Positions 18,103 through 27,100 of a stretch of DNA of 41,655 nt are shown here, in pieces; the stretch's first letter is position 1; the number at the start of each line of letters is the position of its first letter. The notes beneath the pieces are model-generated. The model had not been told where the DNA came from. It saw only the letters and a program-made list of their open reading frames with translations, and searched no databases. A program made the translations under genes and the position numbers. This DNA comes from Candidatus Accumulibacter phosphatis (lineage in GTDB: Bacteria > Pseudomonadota > Gammaproteobacteria > Burkholderiales > Rhodocyclaceae): positions 1-41,655 of the forward strand of contig NZ_SPMY01000035.1 in NCBI RefSeq assembly GCF_012939955.1, written 5' to 3'.

Positions 18103-18283
18103 ATGGCTGTTCAACAGAACAAGAAATCCCCGTCCAAGCGCGGCATGCATCGCGCACACGACTCCCTGGGCAGCCCGCCGCTGGCCGTCGAGCCAAGCAC
18201 CGGCGAAGTGCATTTGCGCCACCACATCAGCCCCTCGGGCCACTATCGCGGAAAAAAAAGTCGGCAAGGGCGCGAGCGAGTGA
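18103..18283 (+). pseudogene. rpmF: Ribosomal protein L32, frameshifted in an A-run near the C-terminus
   Basis: L32 of the large ribosomal subunit. The first 50 residues are normal ([20 protein letters not shown], then [11 protein letters not shown] and GHYRGKK). At A8 (18252-18259) the frame slips; with seven As the protein ends KKVGKGASE at the TGA 18281-18283, giving 59 residues, the usual length. As written it would run on to 18315 with a foreign tail of about 20 residues. The upstream gene yceD and the following plsX form the conserved cluster. An error in the homopolymer is the simplest explanation. Confidence 0.9.
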
Positions 18284-18352
18284 TTCCCTTGGATGGGGCA
18301 GGCGGCTTCCCATGATGGGGGCCTTCCTGCCTTTTCTTTGGTCTGCCTTCCG

Positions 18353-19369
18353 ATGACTATTACCGTCGCCATTGACTGCATGGGTGGGGATCATGGTCCC
18401 CAAGTGACAATTCCGGCGGCGCTTGAGTTCGTCCGTGATCAGCCTGACGTGCGCGTGATCCTGGTCGGCATCGCCGATAGTATCGTCTCCATGGTCGGCG
18501 ACGTGGCCATTGGGCGTGTCGTTATTCATCATGCCAGTGAGGTCGTCGCCATGGACGAGGCGCCGTCGGTAGCGCTGCGCACCAAGAAGGATTCGTCGAT
18601 GCGCGTGGCGGTCAATCTGGTCAAGAGCGGCGAGGCCGATGCCTGTGTCTCGGCGGGAAATACCGGCGCCTTGATGGGTATTTCCCGTTTCGTGCTCAAG
18701 ATGCTGCCCGGTATCGATCGCCCGGCGATCTGCGGTATTCTGCCGACGATCAAAGGGCACACGCACGTGCTGGACCTTGGCGCCAACGTCGATTGTAGCC
18801 CTGAAAACCTGCTGCAGTTCGGAATCATGGGTGCTGCCTTGGTTTCGGCGGTCGAGCATCGCGATCGGCCAACGGTCGGGATTCTGAATATCGGGCAGGA
18901 AGAAATCAAGGGTAACGATGTCGTCAAGCGTGCTGCTGAACTGCTTTGGGATTCCGGCCTGAATTTCGTTGGCAACATCGAAGGCGATGGTGTCTACAAG
19001 GGGCAGGCTGATGTCGTGGTCTGTGATGGCTTTGTAGGCAATGTCGCTTTGAAATCCTCGGAGGGCCTGGCGCAGCTGCTGGCGACCTTTCTGCGTGAGG
19101 AATTCAGGCGCAATTTGTTGACCAAGCTAGCCGCGGTAATCTGCTTGCCGGTGGTCAATCGCTTCAAGAGCCGCGTCGACCATCGCAAGTACAACGGCGC
19201 CACCTTGCTTGGCTTGAAGGGCATTGTCGTCAAGAGTCACGGCTCGGCAGATGTCTTCAGCTTCGGGCAGGCGCTGCGGCGTGCTGCGGAAGAGGCGCGC
19301 AGTGGCGTCCTGGCACGGATCAGTGAGCGCGTCGCGCAACAACAACAACCGCTTCTGGAGATCGCATAG
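18353..19369 (+). CDS. plsX: Phosphate acyltransferase PlsX
   Basis: A 338-residue peripheral enzyme that makes acyl-phosphate from acyl-ACP, the first step feeding PlsY in phospholipid synthesis. The N-terminus [20 protein letters not shown] matches the family, followed by [18 protein letters not shown] and the C-terminal blocks [27 protein letters not shown] and [14 protein letters not shown]. Start 18353 is chosen by this match; there is an in-frame ATG at 18293, and neither has a clear binding site, so coupling to rpmF is likely. fabH begins one base after its stop codon. Confidence 0.95.
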   Translation: MTITVAIDCMGGDHGPQVTIPAALEFVRDQPDVRVILVGIADSIVSMVGDVAIGRVVIHHASEVVAMDEAPSVALRTKKDSSMRVAVNLVKSGEADACVSAGNTGALMGISRFVLKMLPGIDRPAICGILPTIKGHTHVLDLGANVDCSPENLLQFGIMGAALVSAVEHRDRPTVGILNIGQEEIKGNDVVKRAAELLWDSGLNFVGNIEGDGVYKGQADVVVCDGFVGNVALKSSEGLAQLLATFLREEFRRNLLTKLAAVICLPVVNRFKSRVDHRKYNGATLLGLKGIVVKSHGSADVFSFGQALRRAAEEARSGVLARISERVAQQQQPLLEIA

Positions 19370-19370
19370 C

Positions 19371-20330
19371 ATGTTCTCCCGCATCACCGGTATCGGCAGT
19401 TATCTGCCCGGACCGCCGGTCAGCAATGACGATCTCGCGAGTCGCGGGATCGACACCAGCGATGAGTGGATCGTCAGCCGAACCGGCATCAAGTCTCGTC
19501 ATCTTGTGGCGAACGGCGAGAACGCCAGCGATCTGGCCCTCGAAGCAAGCAAACGAGCGCTACTTGCTGCCGGTCTGGATGCCACCGACCTGGACTTGAT
19601 CATTGTCGCCACTTCGACCCCGGACTTTATCTTTCCGAGCACCGCGTGCTTGCTGCAGGGCAAGCTGGGCAATCGTGGCGCGACCGCCTTCGATGTGCAG
19701 GCGGTGTGCAGCGGTTTCGTCTATGGCTTGACGATTGCCGAGAAATTCATCCGCTCGGGTAGCCATCGCCGGGCTCTGGTCGTCGGCGCCGAAGTCTTTT
19801 CACGCATTCTCGACTGGTCTGATCGGGGCACCTGCGTGCTCTTCGGTGATGGGGCGGGTGCGGTCGTTCTCGAGGCTTCCGACAAGCCGGGAATTCTGGC
19901 CACTGCCTTGCATGCCGACGGTGCCCACCACGGTATCCTGTCGGTTCCCGGTAGCGTCTGCGGGGGTAAGGTCACTGGCGATCCCTTCCTGCGCATGGAC
20001 GGACAGGCGGTCTTCAAATTTGCCGTGCGCGTGCTCGCGGAAGTGGCGGACGAGTGTTGTCAGGCCGCCGGCATCGCGTCGTCAGACATCGACTGGTTGA
20101 TTCCGCATCAGGCCAATGTTCGCATCCTCGAAGCAACGGCGAAACGCGTCAAGATGCCGATGGACAAAGTGGTGGTGACCGTCGATCGACATGGCAATAC
20201 GTCAGCGGCGTCCGTGCCATTGGCCCTCGACGAGGCGGTTCGCGACGGGCGCATCAAGGCCGGTCAGAAAATCATGCTCGAAGGCGTCGGTGGTGGTTTC
20301 ACCTGGGGCGCCGTGCTGCTCGAACTATAG
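19371..20330 (+). CDS. fabH: 3-oxoacyl-ACP synthase III (FabH)
   Basis: A 319-residue enzyme that condenses acetyl-CoA with malonyl-ACP to begin fatty acid synthesis. The catalytic triad is visible: Cys113 in QAVCSGF, His in [10 protein letters not shown] and Asn in [11 protein letters not shown]. The C-terminal glycine-rich loop [15 protein letters not shown] is complete. The start at 19371 follows the plsX stop by one base and has GGAG about 10 bases upstream. fabD follows 17 bases downstream. Confidence 0.96.
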   Translation: MFSRITGIGSYLPGPPVSNDDLASRGIDTSDEWIVSRTGIKSRHLVANGENASDLALEASKRALLAAGLDATDLDLIIVATSTPDFIFPSTACLLQGKLGNRGATAFDVQAVCSGFVYGLTIAEKFIRSGSHRRALVVGAEVFSRILDWSDRGTCVLFGDGAGAVVLEASDKPGILATALHADGAHHGILSVPGSVCGGKVTGDPFLRMDGQAVFKFAVRVLAEVADECCQAAGIASSDIDWLIPHQANVRILEATAKRVKMPMDKVVVTVDRHGNTSAASVPLALDEAVRDGRIKAGQKIMLEGVGGGFTWGAVLLEL

Positions 20331-20347
20331 AAGGGAAGCAATACAAG

Positions 20348-21298
20348 ATGGCTTTCGCATTCGTTTTTCCGGGTCAAGGTTCGCAATCGGTCGGGATGAT
20401 GGCCGCCTATGGCGATTCGCCTGTGCTGCGGGCGACCTTCGACGAGGCCTCGGCGGCGCTGTCGCAGGATCTCTGGCAATTGTTGATCGATGGTCCGGCC
20501 GAAGCCTTGGCGCAGACCGTCAACACGCAACCGCTGATGCTCACCGCCGGCGTTGCGGTCTATCGTCTGTGGCTGGACCGCGGTGGCAAGTTGCCGGCCG
20601 TCGTTGCCGGGCACAGTCTTGGCGAGTACTCGGCACTGGTTGCTGCCGGAGTCATCCGCTTCCGGGACGCAGTACCGCTGGTTCGGCTGCGTGCCACCGC
20701 GATGCAGGAAGCCGTGCCGGCGGGCGCGGGCGCGATGGCGGCCATTCTTGGTCTCGATGACGAGAAGATTGCCGAGGCCTGCATCGAGGCAGCCGCTGCG
20801 GCTGGCGATAGCGAGGTCGTCGAAGCGGTCAATTTCAACGGCCCGGGGCAGACGGTGATCGCCGGCAGCAAGGCGGCGGTGGAACTGGCCTGTGCCGGCT
20901 GCAAGGCGCGTGGTGCGAAGCGCGCGTTGTTGTTGCCGGTCTCGGCGCCTTTTCACTCGTCGCTGATCCGACCGGCAGCCGACAAGCTGGCTGCACGCCT
21001 CGCCGAGCTTGATTTCGCGGCGGCGCAGATTCCGGTGATCAACAACGCCGATGTGGCGATCGAGTCGGACAGTAACCGGATCAAGGACGCCTTGATTCGA
21101 CAGGCATACTCGCCGGTGCGCTGGGTGGAGACGATCCAGAAGATCGCGGGAATGAATGTGACGACGGTGGCCGAATGTGGGCCGGGCAAGGTGCTGGCAG
21201 GCTTGACCAAACGTTGCGCAGCTAGCTTGACAGGCCTTGCGCTGGCTGATCTGGCGGCGCTGGAAGCCGCGCTCGAAACTCTCGGATCGGCACGCTAG
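20348..21298 (+). CDS. fabD: Malonyl-CoA:ACP transacylase (FabD)
   Basis: A 316-residue transacylase that loads malonyl onto acyl carrier protein. The N-terminal FVFPGQGSQSVGM motif, the nucleophile Ser90 in GHSLGEY and catalytic His203 in SAPFHSSL are present, and the C-terminal VAECGPGKVLAGL block is intact. The ATG at 20348 has GAAGGGAAG upstream. The longer open frame beginning inside fabH is not homologous. fabG follows 17 bases after its stop. Confidence 0.96.
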   Translation: MAFAFVFPGQGSQSVGMMAAYGDSPVLRATFDEASAALSQDLWQLLIDGPAEALAQTVNTQPLMLTAGVAVYRLWLDRGGKLPAVVAGHSLGEYSALVAAGVIRFRDAVPLVRLRATAMQEAVPAGAGAMAAILGLDDEKIAEACIEAAAAAGDSEVVEAVNFNGPGQTVIAGSKAAVELACAGCKARGAKRALLLPVSAPFHSSLIRPAADKLAARLAELDFAAAQIPVINNADVAIESDSNRIKDALIRQAYSPVRWVETIQKIAGMNVTTVAECGPGKVLAGLTKRCAASLTGLALADLAALEAALETLGSAR

Positions 21299-21315
21299 AG
21301 GCGATGGGGACGGGA

Positions 21316-22056
21316 ATGCTCAACGGACAAGTGGCCTTGGTCACCGGTGCCTCGCGCGGCATCGGTGCGGCGATCGCGCTCGAACTGGGTCGCCTTGGCG
21401 CCACGGTGATCGGTACGGCAACGACAGGCGAAGGCGCGGCAACAATTTCTGCGGCTCTGCTGGCTGCGGGCAGCGCGGGTGAGGGCGTTGTTCTGGAAGT
21501 TCGCGATGCTGAGCAAATCAATGCGTTGATCAGCCACATCGAGAAGACGCACGGTGCGCTGTCGGTGCTGGTCAATAACGCCGGAATCACGCGCGACAAC
21601 CTGTCGATGCGTCTCAAGGACGAGGAGTGGGAAAACGTGCTCGATACCAACCTGAAAGCGGTTTTCCGCCTTTGCCGGGCGGTGATGCGCGGCATGATGA
21701 AGGCACGCTACGGTCGCATCATCAACGTCACCTCGGTTGTCGGTCACGCCGGCAATCCGGGTCAGGCCAATTACTGCGCTGCCAAGGCCGGCGTTGCCGG
21801 CATGAGTCGGGCACTGGCTCGGGAACTGGGCAGTCGCAACATCACCGTGAATTGCGTGGCGCCCGGTCTAATCGACACTGATATGACGCGTGCACTCGAC
21901 GACAAACAGAAAGCAGCGCTGCTGCTTGGCGTCCCGCTTGCGCGGCTCGGATCTCCTCAGGAAGTGGCGGCGGCGGTTGCTTTCCTGGCGTCGGCCGGGG
22001 CTGCTTACGTTACTGGCACGACGATTCACGTCAACGGCGGCATGTTCACTGGCTGA
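21316..22056 (+). CDS. fabG: 3-oxoacyl-ACP reductase (FabG)
   Basis: A 246-residue short-chain dehydrogenase that reduces beta-ketoacyl-ACP with NADPH. The cofactor loop VTGASRGIG is at residues 9-17, NNAG at 87-90, and the catalytic Ser140, Tyr153 and Lys157 (YCAAK) are in place; the C-terminal TGTTIHVNGGMF is typical. The start at 21316 (MLNGQVALV) fits the family; an ATG at 21304, four codons earlier, is also possible. It completes the fabH-fabD-fabG run and is followed by acpP after 119 bases containing a promoter. Confidence 0.95.
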   Translation: MLNGQVALVTGASRGIGAAIALELGRLGATVIGTATTGEGAATISAALLAAGSAGEGVVLEVRDAEQINALISHIEKTHGALSVLVNNAGITRDNLSMRLKDEEWENVLDTNLKAVFRLCRAVMRGMMKARYGRIINVTSVVGHAGNPGQANYCAAKAGVAGMSRALARELGSRNITVNCVAPGLIDTDMTRALDDKQKAALLLGVPLARLGSPQEVAAAVAFLASAGAAYVTGTTIHVNGGMFTG

Positions 22057-22101
22057 AATCGGTTCTGGACGAAAAAGCGTCCGGGTCGCATGGACTGATG
22101 T

Positions 22102-22130
22102 TTGGTAAGTTTGGGCCATTTTGCTAGAAT
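22102..22130 (+). promoter_or_regulatory. Candidate sigma-70 promoter of acpP
   Basis: TTGGTA at 22102-22107 and TAGAAT at 22125-22130 are 17 bases apart. Transcription would begin near 22137 and give a leader of about 39 bases before acpP. A separate promoter fits the very high acyl carrier protein demand known in bacteria. Confidence 0.6.
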
Positions 22131-22175
22131 GGCGCATTTCTGTTTTACCTATGAACTCTGAGAAGGAGCACTTTG

Positions 22176-22412
22176 ATGGAAAATATTGAGCAACGTGTCA
22201 AGAAGATCGTCGCCGAACAACTCGGGGTCAACGAAGCGGACATCAAGAATGAATCGTCGTTCGTCGACGATCTCGGCGCTGATTCGCTCGATACAGTTGA
22301 ACTGGTAATGGCTCTCGAGGAAGAGTTCGAGTGCGAGATTCCGGATGACGAAGCCGAGAAAATTACCACCGTGCAGCAGGCCATCGACTACGTCAGTTCG
22401 CACAAGAAGTAA
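22176..22412 (+). CDS. acpP: Acyl carrier protein
   Basis: A 78-residue acidic carrier protein that holds growing acyl chains on a phosphopantetheine arm. The attachment site is Ser37 in the [18 protein letters not shown] block. The ATG at 22176 is chosen over a TTG one codon earlier because AAGGAG lies 8 bases before it. The AcpS enzyme that would activate it is encoded at 34971 in this window. fabF follows after 116 bases. Confidence 0.97.
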   Translation: MENIEQRVKKIVAEQLGVNEADIKNESSFVDDLGADSLDTVELVMALEEEFECEIPDDEAEKITTVQQAIDYVSSHKK

Positions 22413-22528
22413 GTTTTCCCGTAGACGCTATCCACGACCCCTGCGGTCAGGCTCTGCAAGGGGCCGTCCTCGGTGGGGAGTGATGGCAAGCTTTTCCGCT
22501 TCAGCATCTTCTACTCCCGGAGCACAAG

Positions 22529-23767
22529 TTGGCACGTCGCAGAGTCGTTATCACTGGCCTTGGTATCGTTTCTCCGGTTGGCAATTCCGTTGAAACGGCC
22601 TGGCAGAACATCATTGCCGGACGTTCCGGCATTGAACGGATCACTCGTTTTGATGTTTCCAGCTTTCCAGTGCAGATCGCTGGTGAAGTGCGGGACTTCA
22701 ACATTGGCCAGTACCTCTCGGTAAAAGAAGCGCGCCGCATGGATGTCTTCATCCATTACGGCATGGCGGCAGGCATTCAGGCGATCCGCGATGCCGGGCT
22801 CGAAGCGCACCCGGCGCAGGCCGAGCGAGTCGGCGTATCGATCGGTTCCGGCATCGGCGGTCTGCCGATGATCGAGAACACCTGCGACGATTTTTCTGCA
22901 GGTGGGGTGCGCAAAGTGTCGCCGTTCTTCGTTCCCGGTTCGATCATCAACATGATCTCAGGCAACCTGTCGATCATGTATGGCTACAAGGGCCCCAACA
23001 TCTCACTGGTCAGCGCTTGTTCGACGGGGACGCACAGCATCGGCGATGCGGGCCGCCTGATTGAATACGGCGATGCCGACGTGATGATTGCCGGTGGCGC
23101 TGAAGGCTGCCTGTCGAACCTGGGCCTGGGAGGTTTTTGCGCTCCACGTGCCCTATCCACGCGCAACGACGACCCGCAGACCGCGAGTCGTCCGTGGGAC
23201 AGAGATCGCGACGGCTTCGTACTCAGTGAGGGCGCCGGCGTCGTAGTTCTGGAAGAATACGAACATGCCAAGGCACGCGGCGCGCGCATCTATTGCGAGT
23301 TGGCGGGTTTCGGTATGAGTGCCGACGCCAACCACATCACCGCACCGTGCGACGACGGTGAGGGGGCGGCGCGTTGCATGGGCAATGCCTTGCGTAACGC
23401 ACAGCTGAATCCGGAGGACGTGCAGTACGTCAATGCACATGGTACTTCGACGCCCCTGGGCGACAAGGCGGAAACCGTTGCCGTCAAGCGCGCTTTCGGC
23501 GCTCACGCAAGCAAGCTGGTGGTCAGTTCCACCAAGTCGATGACCGGCCATCTCCTCGGTGCTGCGGGGGGCGTCGAGGCGCTGTTCTCGGCGCTGGCGA
23601 TCTACCATCAGATATCGCCGCCGACCATCAACCTCGTCAATCCCGGAGAAGGCTGCGATCTCGATTATTGCGCCAATGAGGCGCGTCAGCTCAAGATCGA
23701 TGTCGCCATTTCAAACTCCTTCGGCTTCGGCGGTACCAACGCCACCGTGGTCTTGAAGCGGATCTAG
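22529..23767 (+). CDS. fabF: 3-oxoacyl-ACP synthase II (FabF)
   Basis: A 412-residue elongating condensing enzyme. The catalytic Cys164 (VSACSTGTHSIGDAG), His304 (NAHGTSTPLGD) and His341 (SMTGHLLGAAGG) are all present, as is the C-terminal NSFGFGGTNATVVLK loop. The start is a TTG at 22529 (MARRRVVITG by family alignment), preceded by GGAG at a spacing of 7; no ATG fits. It ends the fatty acid cluster. Confidence 0.96.
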   Translation: MARRRVVITGLGIVSPVGNSVETAWQNIIAGRSGIERITRFDVSSFPVQIAGEVRDFNIGQYLSVKEARRMDVFIHYGMAAGIQAIRDAGLEAHPAQAERVGVSIGSGIGGLPMIENTCDDFSAGGVRKVSPFFVPGSIINMISGNLSIMYGYKGPNISLVSACSTGTHSIGDAGRLIEYGDADVMIAGGAEGCLSNLGLGGFCAPRALSTRNDDPQTASRPWDRDRDGFVLSEGAGVVVLEEYEHAKARGARIYCELAGFGMSADANHITAPCDDGEGAARCMGNALRNAQLNPEDVQYVNAHGTSTPLGDKAETVAVKRAFGAHASKLVVSSTKSMTGHLLGAAGGVEALFSALAIYHQISPPTINLVNPGEGCDLDYCANEARQLKIDVAISNSFGFGGTNATVVLKRI

Positions 23768-23798
23768 TTCCTGGCGTCCTGACGGGCGCGCGCATGGC

Positions 23799-24233
23799 AT
23801 GCAGTTTCCGATCGACATTGCTCTGCGCCGCTCGCGTCTGCTCTTTGTCCTGACGGCCTTGCTGCATGGGCTGGCTGCGGCCAGCCTCTTCGTTTTGCCC
23901 TGGCCTCTGAGCATCCGCTTGCTGCTGCTGGCGATCGTTGCCTTGTCGCTGTGGCAGCAGATTTGGCGGCCGTCGAGAGTCGTCGCCCTGCGCCTGGCGG
24001 CAAGCGGCGAACTGAGCTGCCACTTCGCCAATGGCGACCAGGTTTTCGCGCGGGTCCAGCCAGACAGCGTCGTTTTCAGCCAGTTTCTGGTCTTGCGCGT
24101 CCGTGCTGGCGAGTCAGGGCGGCTGGATGCCCTTGCGCTTTTTCCCGACAGCATGTCCACAGAGCAGTTCCGTTTGCTTCGCCTGTGGCTACGTTGGCGG
24201 GTAGATTCCAGTCAGCTCAAAGGCGGCGTTTGA
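23799..24233 (+). CDS. Small membrane protein, YgfX-like
   Basis: A 144-residue protein with two adjacent hydrophobic segments (about residues 14-33 and 37-52) followed by a basic, Arg-rich soluble domain with LRLAASGELSC and an aromatic C-terminus (LLRLWLRWRV). This layout matches the YgfX/CptA family, first described as partner of the SdhE/CptB protein in E. coli, though sequence similarity is only recalled, not tested. No sdhE-like gene is next to it. It lies 31 bases after fabF and its 3' end overlaps that of nadB, on the other strand, by 17 bases. Confidence 0.65.
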   Translation: MQFPIDIALRRSRLLFVLTALLHGLAAASLFVLPWPLSIRLLLLAIVALSLWQQIWRPSRVVALRLAASGELSCHFANGDQVFARVQPDSVVFSQFLVLRVRAGESGRLDALALFPDSMSTEQFRLLRLWLRWRVDSSQLKGGV

Positions 24234-25788
24234 GCACCGTGTTGCGGGCACGTTCCAGCGTTTCTGGATAATTGCGGCTGGAGTGCAAGCCGCGGCTTTC
24301 ATGGCGGCGCAGTGCGCAGCGGATGATCAGGTCGGCAGTCACCACCAGGTTGCGTAGCTCGATCAAGTCGTGGCTGACTCGGAAAAGCGAGTAGAAATCG
24401 TCAATTTCGCGGAGCAGCAGGCGAATTCGGTTCTGCGCGCGCTGCAGGCGCTTGGTGGTGCGTACGATGCCGACGTAGTCCCACATGAAGCGTCGCAACT
24501 CATACCAGTTGTGGGCGATGACGATTTCTTCATCGGGATCGCTGACGCGGCTGTCGTCCCAGGGCGGTAGCTCCGGCAGTTCGCTTTCGTTTTGTTGGAG
24601 AATGTCATTGGCGGCCGCTTCGGCGAACACCAGGCATTCGAGCAGCGAGTTGCTGGCCAGACGATTGGCGCCGTGCAGGCCGGTGCAGGAAGCTTCGCCG
24701 GCGACGTAGAGGCCAGCAAGGTTGGTGCGTGCGCGCAGGTCAGTAATGACGCCGCCGCAAGTGTAATGCGCTGCGGGCACAACCGGGATTGGCTGGCGGC
24801 TGATGTCGATTCCCAACTCGCTACAGCGGGCCATGATGTTCGGGAAGTGCTCAGCGAGAAAGGCCGCTGGCTTGTGCGAGATGTCGAGGTAGACACAGTC
24901 CAGGCCGCGTTTCTTCATTTCGAAGTCGATGGCCCGGGCGACGACGTCGCGGGGCGCGAGTTCGGCGCGTGCATCGTGCCGGGGCATGAAGCGCCTGCCG
25001 TCAGGCAGTAAGAGGCGTCCTCCTTCGCCACGAACCGCTTCCGAAATCAGGAAGGACTTGGCCTGCGGATGGTAGAGGCAGGTCGGATGAAACTGGATGA
25101 ACTCCATGTTCGCCACCCGGCAGCCGGCACGCCAGGCCATGGCGATACCGTCGCCGGTGGAAGTGTCTGGATTGGTCGTATAGAGATAGACTTTGCCGGC
25201 GCCGCCGGTGGCGATCAGAGTGTGTCGAGCGCCGAGGGTCAGCACCTCTCCGGTGGTGTTATCCAGTACATAGGCACCGTAGCAACGGCGCTCGGCCAGC
25301 CCCAGTTTTTCGCCGGTAATCAGGTCGACGGCGATGTGCTGTTCGAGGATGGTGATATTGGGATGCTGGCGAACCTTGTGCGTCAGTGTCGTCTGAACGG
25401 CCAGACCGGTCGCGTCCGCGACGTGGATGACGCGCCGGGCACTGTGGCCGCCTTCCTGAGCCAGATGGTAGCCGTCCTGATCGCGGGTGAAGGGGACCCC
25501 CTGTTCAATCAGCCAGTCGACTGCCCGGCGACCGTTCTCGATCACGAAGCGCGTCGCCCGCGGGTCGTTGAGCAGCGCGCCAGCGTTAATCGTGTCGCGG
25601 ATGTGCGCTTCGATCGAGTCGCGATTGTCGAGAACTGCCGCGATGCCGCCCTGTGCCCAACTCGAGGCGCTGTCTTCCAGTGTGCGCTTGCTGATCAGCG
25701 TGACCTTGCGCGATGCTGCCAGCCGTAGTGCGGCCGCTTGCCCAGCCAGGCCGCTGCCAATGATGAGAACGTCGGAGCAAAGCGGCAC
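24217..25788 (-). CDS. nadB: L-aspartate oxidase (NadB)
   Basis: A 523-residue FAD enzyme that oxidises aspartate to iminoaspartate, the first step of NAD synthesis. The FAD-binding loop VLIIGSGLAGQAAALRLA is at the N-terminus; the substrate-site blocks SSWAQGGIAAVL, EFIQFHPTCLY, RGEGGRLLLPDG and YTCGGVITDL and the FAD block GLYVAGEASCTGLHGANRLASNSLLECLVF are intact. The helical C-terminal domain is complete. I chose GTG 25788 because AGGAT lies 8 bases upstream; a TTG at 25818 is possible but has no binding site. The arrangement nadB divergent from rpoE is common in proteobacteria. Confidence 0.95.
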   Translation of the reverse strand: MPLCSDVLIIGSGLAGQAAALRLAASRKVTLISKRTLEDSASSWAQGGIAAVLDNRDSIEAHIRDTINAGALLNDPRATRFVIENGRRAVDWLIEQGVPFTRDQDGYHLAQEGGHSARRVIHVADATGLAVQTTLTHKVRQHPNITILEQHIAVDLITGEKLGLAERRCYGAYVLDNTTGEVLTLGARHTLIATGGAGKVYLYTTNPDTSTGDGIAMAWRAGCRVANMEFIQFHPTCLYHPQAKSFLISEAVRGEGGRLLLPDGRRFMPRHDARAELAPRDVVARAIDFEMKKRGLDCVYLDISHKPAAFLAEHFPNIMARCSELGIDISRQPIPVVPAAHYTCGGVITDLRARTNLAGLYVAGEASCTGLHGANRLASNSLLECLVFAEAAANDILQQNESELPELPPWDDSRVSDPDEEIVIAHNWYELRRFMWDYVGIVRTTKRLQRAQNRIRLLLREIDDFYSLFRVSHDLIELRNLVVTADLIIRCALRRHESRGLHSSRNYPETLERARNTVLKRRL

Positions 25789-25982
25789 GCTGGAGATCCT
25801 GCCAGTAAGGGGCTGCAACTATAGCATGTGCATGGCGCCGCAATAGCTCTTCATCGCGCGGCCATTTCCAGGCCGAGCAGGGCCAGCGTCGCTGCGCACG
25901 CTCTGTTACGATGAGCGTTGAAGGCTTGCGCTATACTTTTGCGCAAATAACGATATCGTCTTCAACAGGATAAGCAGAGAGC

Positions 25983-26582
25983 ATGAGTGAACGCGAGATT
26001 GACCAGCTACTGGTTGAACGCGCACAGGCCGGGGACAAGCACGCTTTCGAGCTCTTGGTCGCAAAATACCAGCGCAAGCTCGCGCGCTTGTTGTCGCGTT
26101 TCATACGCGACGCGGCTGAAGTCGACGATGTCGCGCAGGAGGCTTTCATCAAGGCTTATCGGGCGCTGCCATCGTTTCGGGGCGACAGTGCGTTTTATAC
26201 CTGGCTGTATCGAATTGGCATCAATACGGCGAAGAACTATCTGGTTGCCCAGGGGCGGCGCGCACCGACATCGACGGAATTCGATGCCCAGGAGGCCGAG
26301 GGTTTCGAGGATGCCGACCAGTTGCGCGACATCAACACGCCGGAAAGCCTCTTGCAGTCCAAGCAGATCGGCGAAACCATCAATGCCGCGATGGACGGGC
26401 TGCCGGACGAGTTGCGTAGCGCAATTGTCCTGCGCGAGATTGATGGCTTGAGCTACGAGGAAATTGCCGAGGCCATGAGTTGTCCGATCGGGACCGTGCG
26501 CTCACGCATTTTCCGTGCTCGTGAGGCGGTAGCCGAGAAATTGAGGCCGCTGCTCGATACGGCTGCCGATCGCCGGTGGTAG
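25983..26582 (+). CDS. rpoE: RNA polymerase sigma factor RpoE (AlgU type)
   Basis: A 199-residue ECF sigma factor for the envelope stress response. Region 2 (about residues 25-95) holds FELLVAKYQRKL, DDVAQEAFIKAYRALPSF and FYTWLYRIGINTAKNYL; region 4 holds LREIDGLSYEEIAEAM and CPIGTVRSRIFRAREAV. Length and sequence match RpoE/AlgU. Unusually, no anti-sigma gene follows: rseC begins 2 bases after its stop. The upstream region has a TATACT at 25932-25937 but no clear -35 and no visible GAACTT-type sigma-E site. Confidence 0.96.
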   Translation: MSEREIDQLLVERAQAGDKHAFELLVAKYQRKLARLLSRFIRDAAEVDDVAQEAFIKAYRALPSFRGDSAFYTWLYRIGINTAKNYLVAQGRRAPTSTEFDAQEAEGFEDADQLRDINTPESLLQSKQIGETINAAMDGLPDELRSAIVLREIDGLSYEEIAEAMSCPIGTVRSRIFRAREAVAEKLRPLLDTAADRRW

Positions 26583-26584
26583 GC

Positions 26585-27022
26585 ATGGGCGATCAGCAAC
26601 CGACAATGACGGGTGCGTGGGGAAGCGTGGCCTCGCTTGACGGTGAGTACGCCTTGATCCGTATGGAGGAGAGCGGTTGCGGGCGCTGCCGGGAAGTTGG
26701 TGGCTGCGGCGGCAACAACCTTGCCAAGCTGTTGTGCAGCACGCCGCGTACGTTCCGAGTGCCCAACCCTGAGCGGCGCTCGGTGGGTGAGCGCGTACGC
26801 GTACGCGTTGGCGAGGGCTCGGTTCGCCGCAGTGCGCTTGCCGCCTATGCCTTTCCGTGGCTGGCGCTGTTACTCGGGGCGCTGGCCGGTTCGGCTGCTG
26901 CAGGCGAAGCAGGGGCTATCTGCGGCGCCATTGTCGGTTTGCTGGTCGGCTGGCTGGGTTTGCGGCGTGCGCAACGGCGCGATGCCGCCGATCCGCGTTG
27001 CCAGCCGTCGATCACGTCTTGA
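26585..27022 (+). CDS. rseC: RseC-like membrane protein (SoxR-reducing/sigma-E regulator family)
   Basis: A 145-residue protein of the RseC/MucC family. The N-terminal soluble part has the family cysteine cluster (Cys32, Cys35, Cys41 and Cys51 around SGCGRCREVGGCGG), followed by two transmembrane segments (about residues 86-125) and a basic tail. In E. coli RseC mildly raises sigma-E activity and is also tied to the SoxR-reducing system. ATG 26585 lies 2 bases past the rpoE stop; an upstream GTG at 26576 overlapping rpoE is the alternative start. rseA and rseB, which normally come between, are absent here. Confidence 0.85.
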   Translation: MGDQQPTMTGAWGSVASLDGEYALIRMEESGCGRCREVGGCGGNNLAKLLCSTPRTFRVPNPERRSVGERVRVRVGEGSVRRSALAAYAFPWLALLLGALAGSAAAGEAGAICGAIVGLLVGWLGLRRAQRRDAADPRCQPSITS

Positions 27023-27100
27023 CACTCTTCTCGGCCATCCCCAAATTCGTTGCAATCTGCCGCTCTGATCGGTAGTGACACTCAGGAGGTATTTGGTGCC

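Noticed and set aside
22413-22528. Terminator between acpP and fabF
   Set aside because: The best pairing (CCCCTGC with GCAAGGGG) is interrupted and has no T-run, so it was not annotated.
25819-25982. A sigma-E autoregulatory promoter before rpoE
   Set aside because: No GAACTT/TCTGA-type pair at proper spacing was found; the TATACT at 25932 has no convincing -35, so no promoter was annotated.
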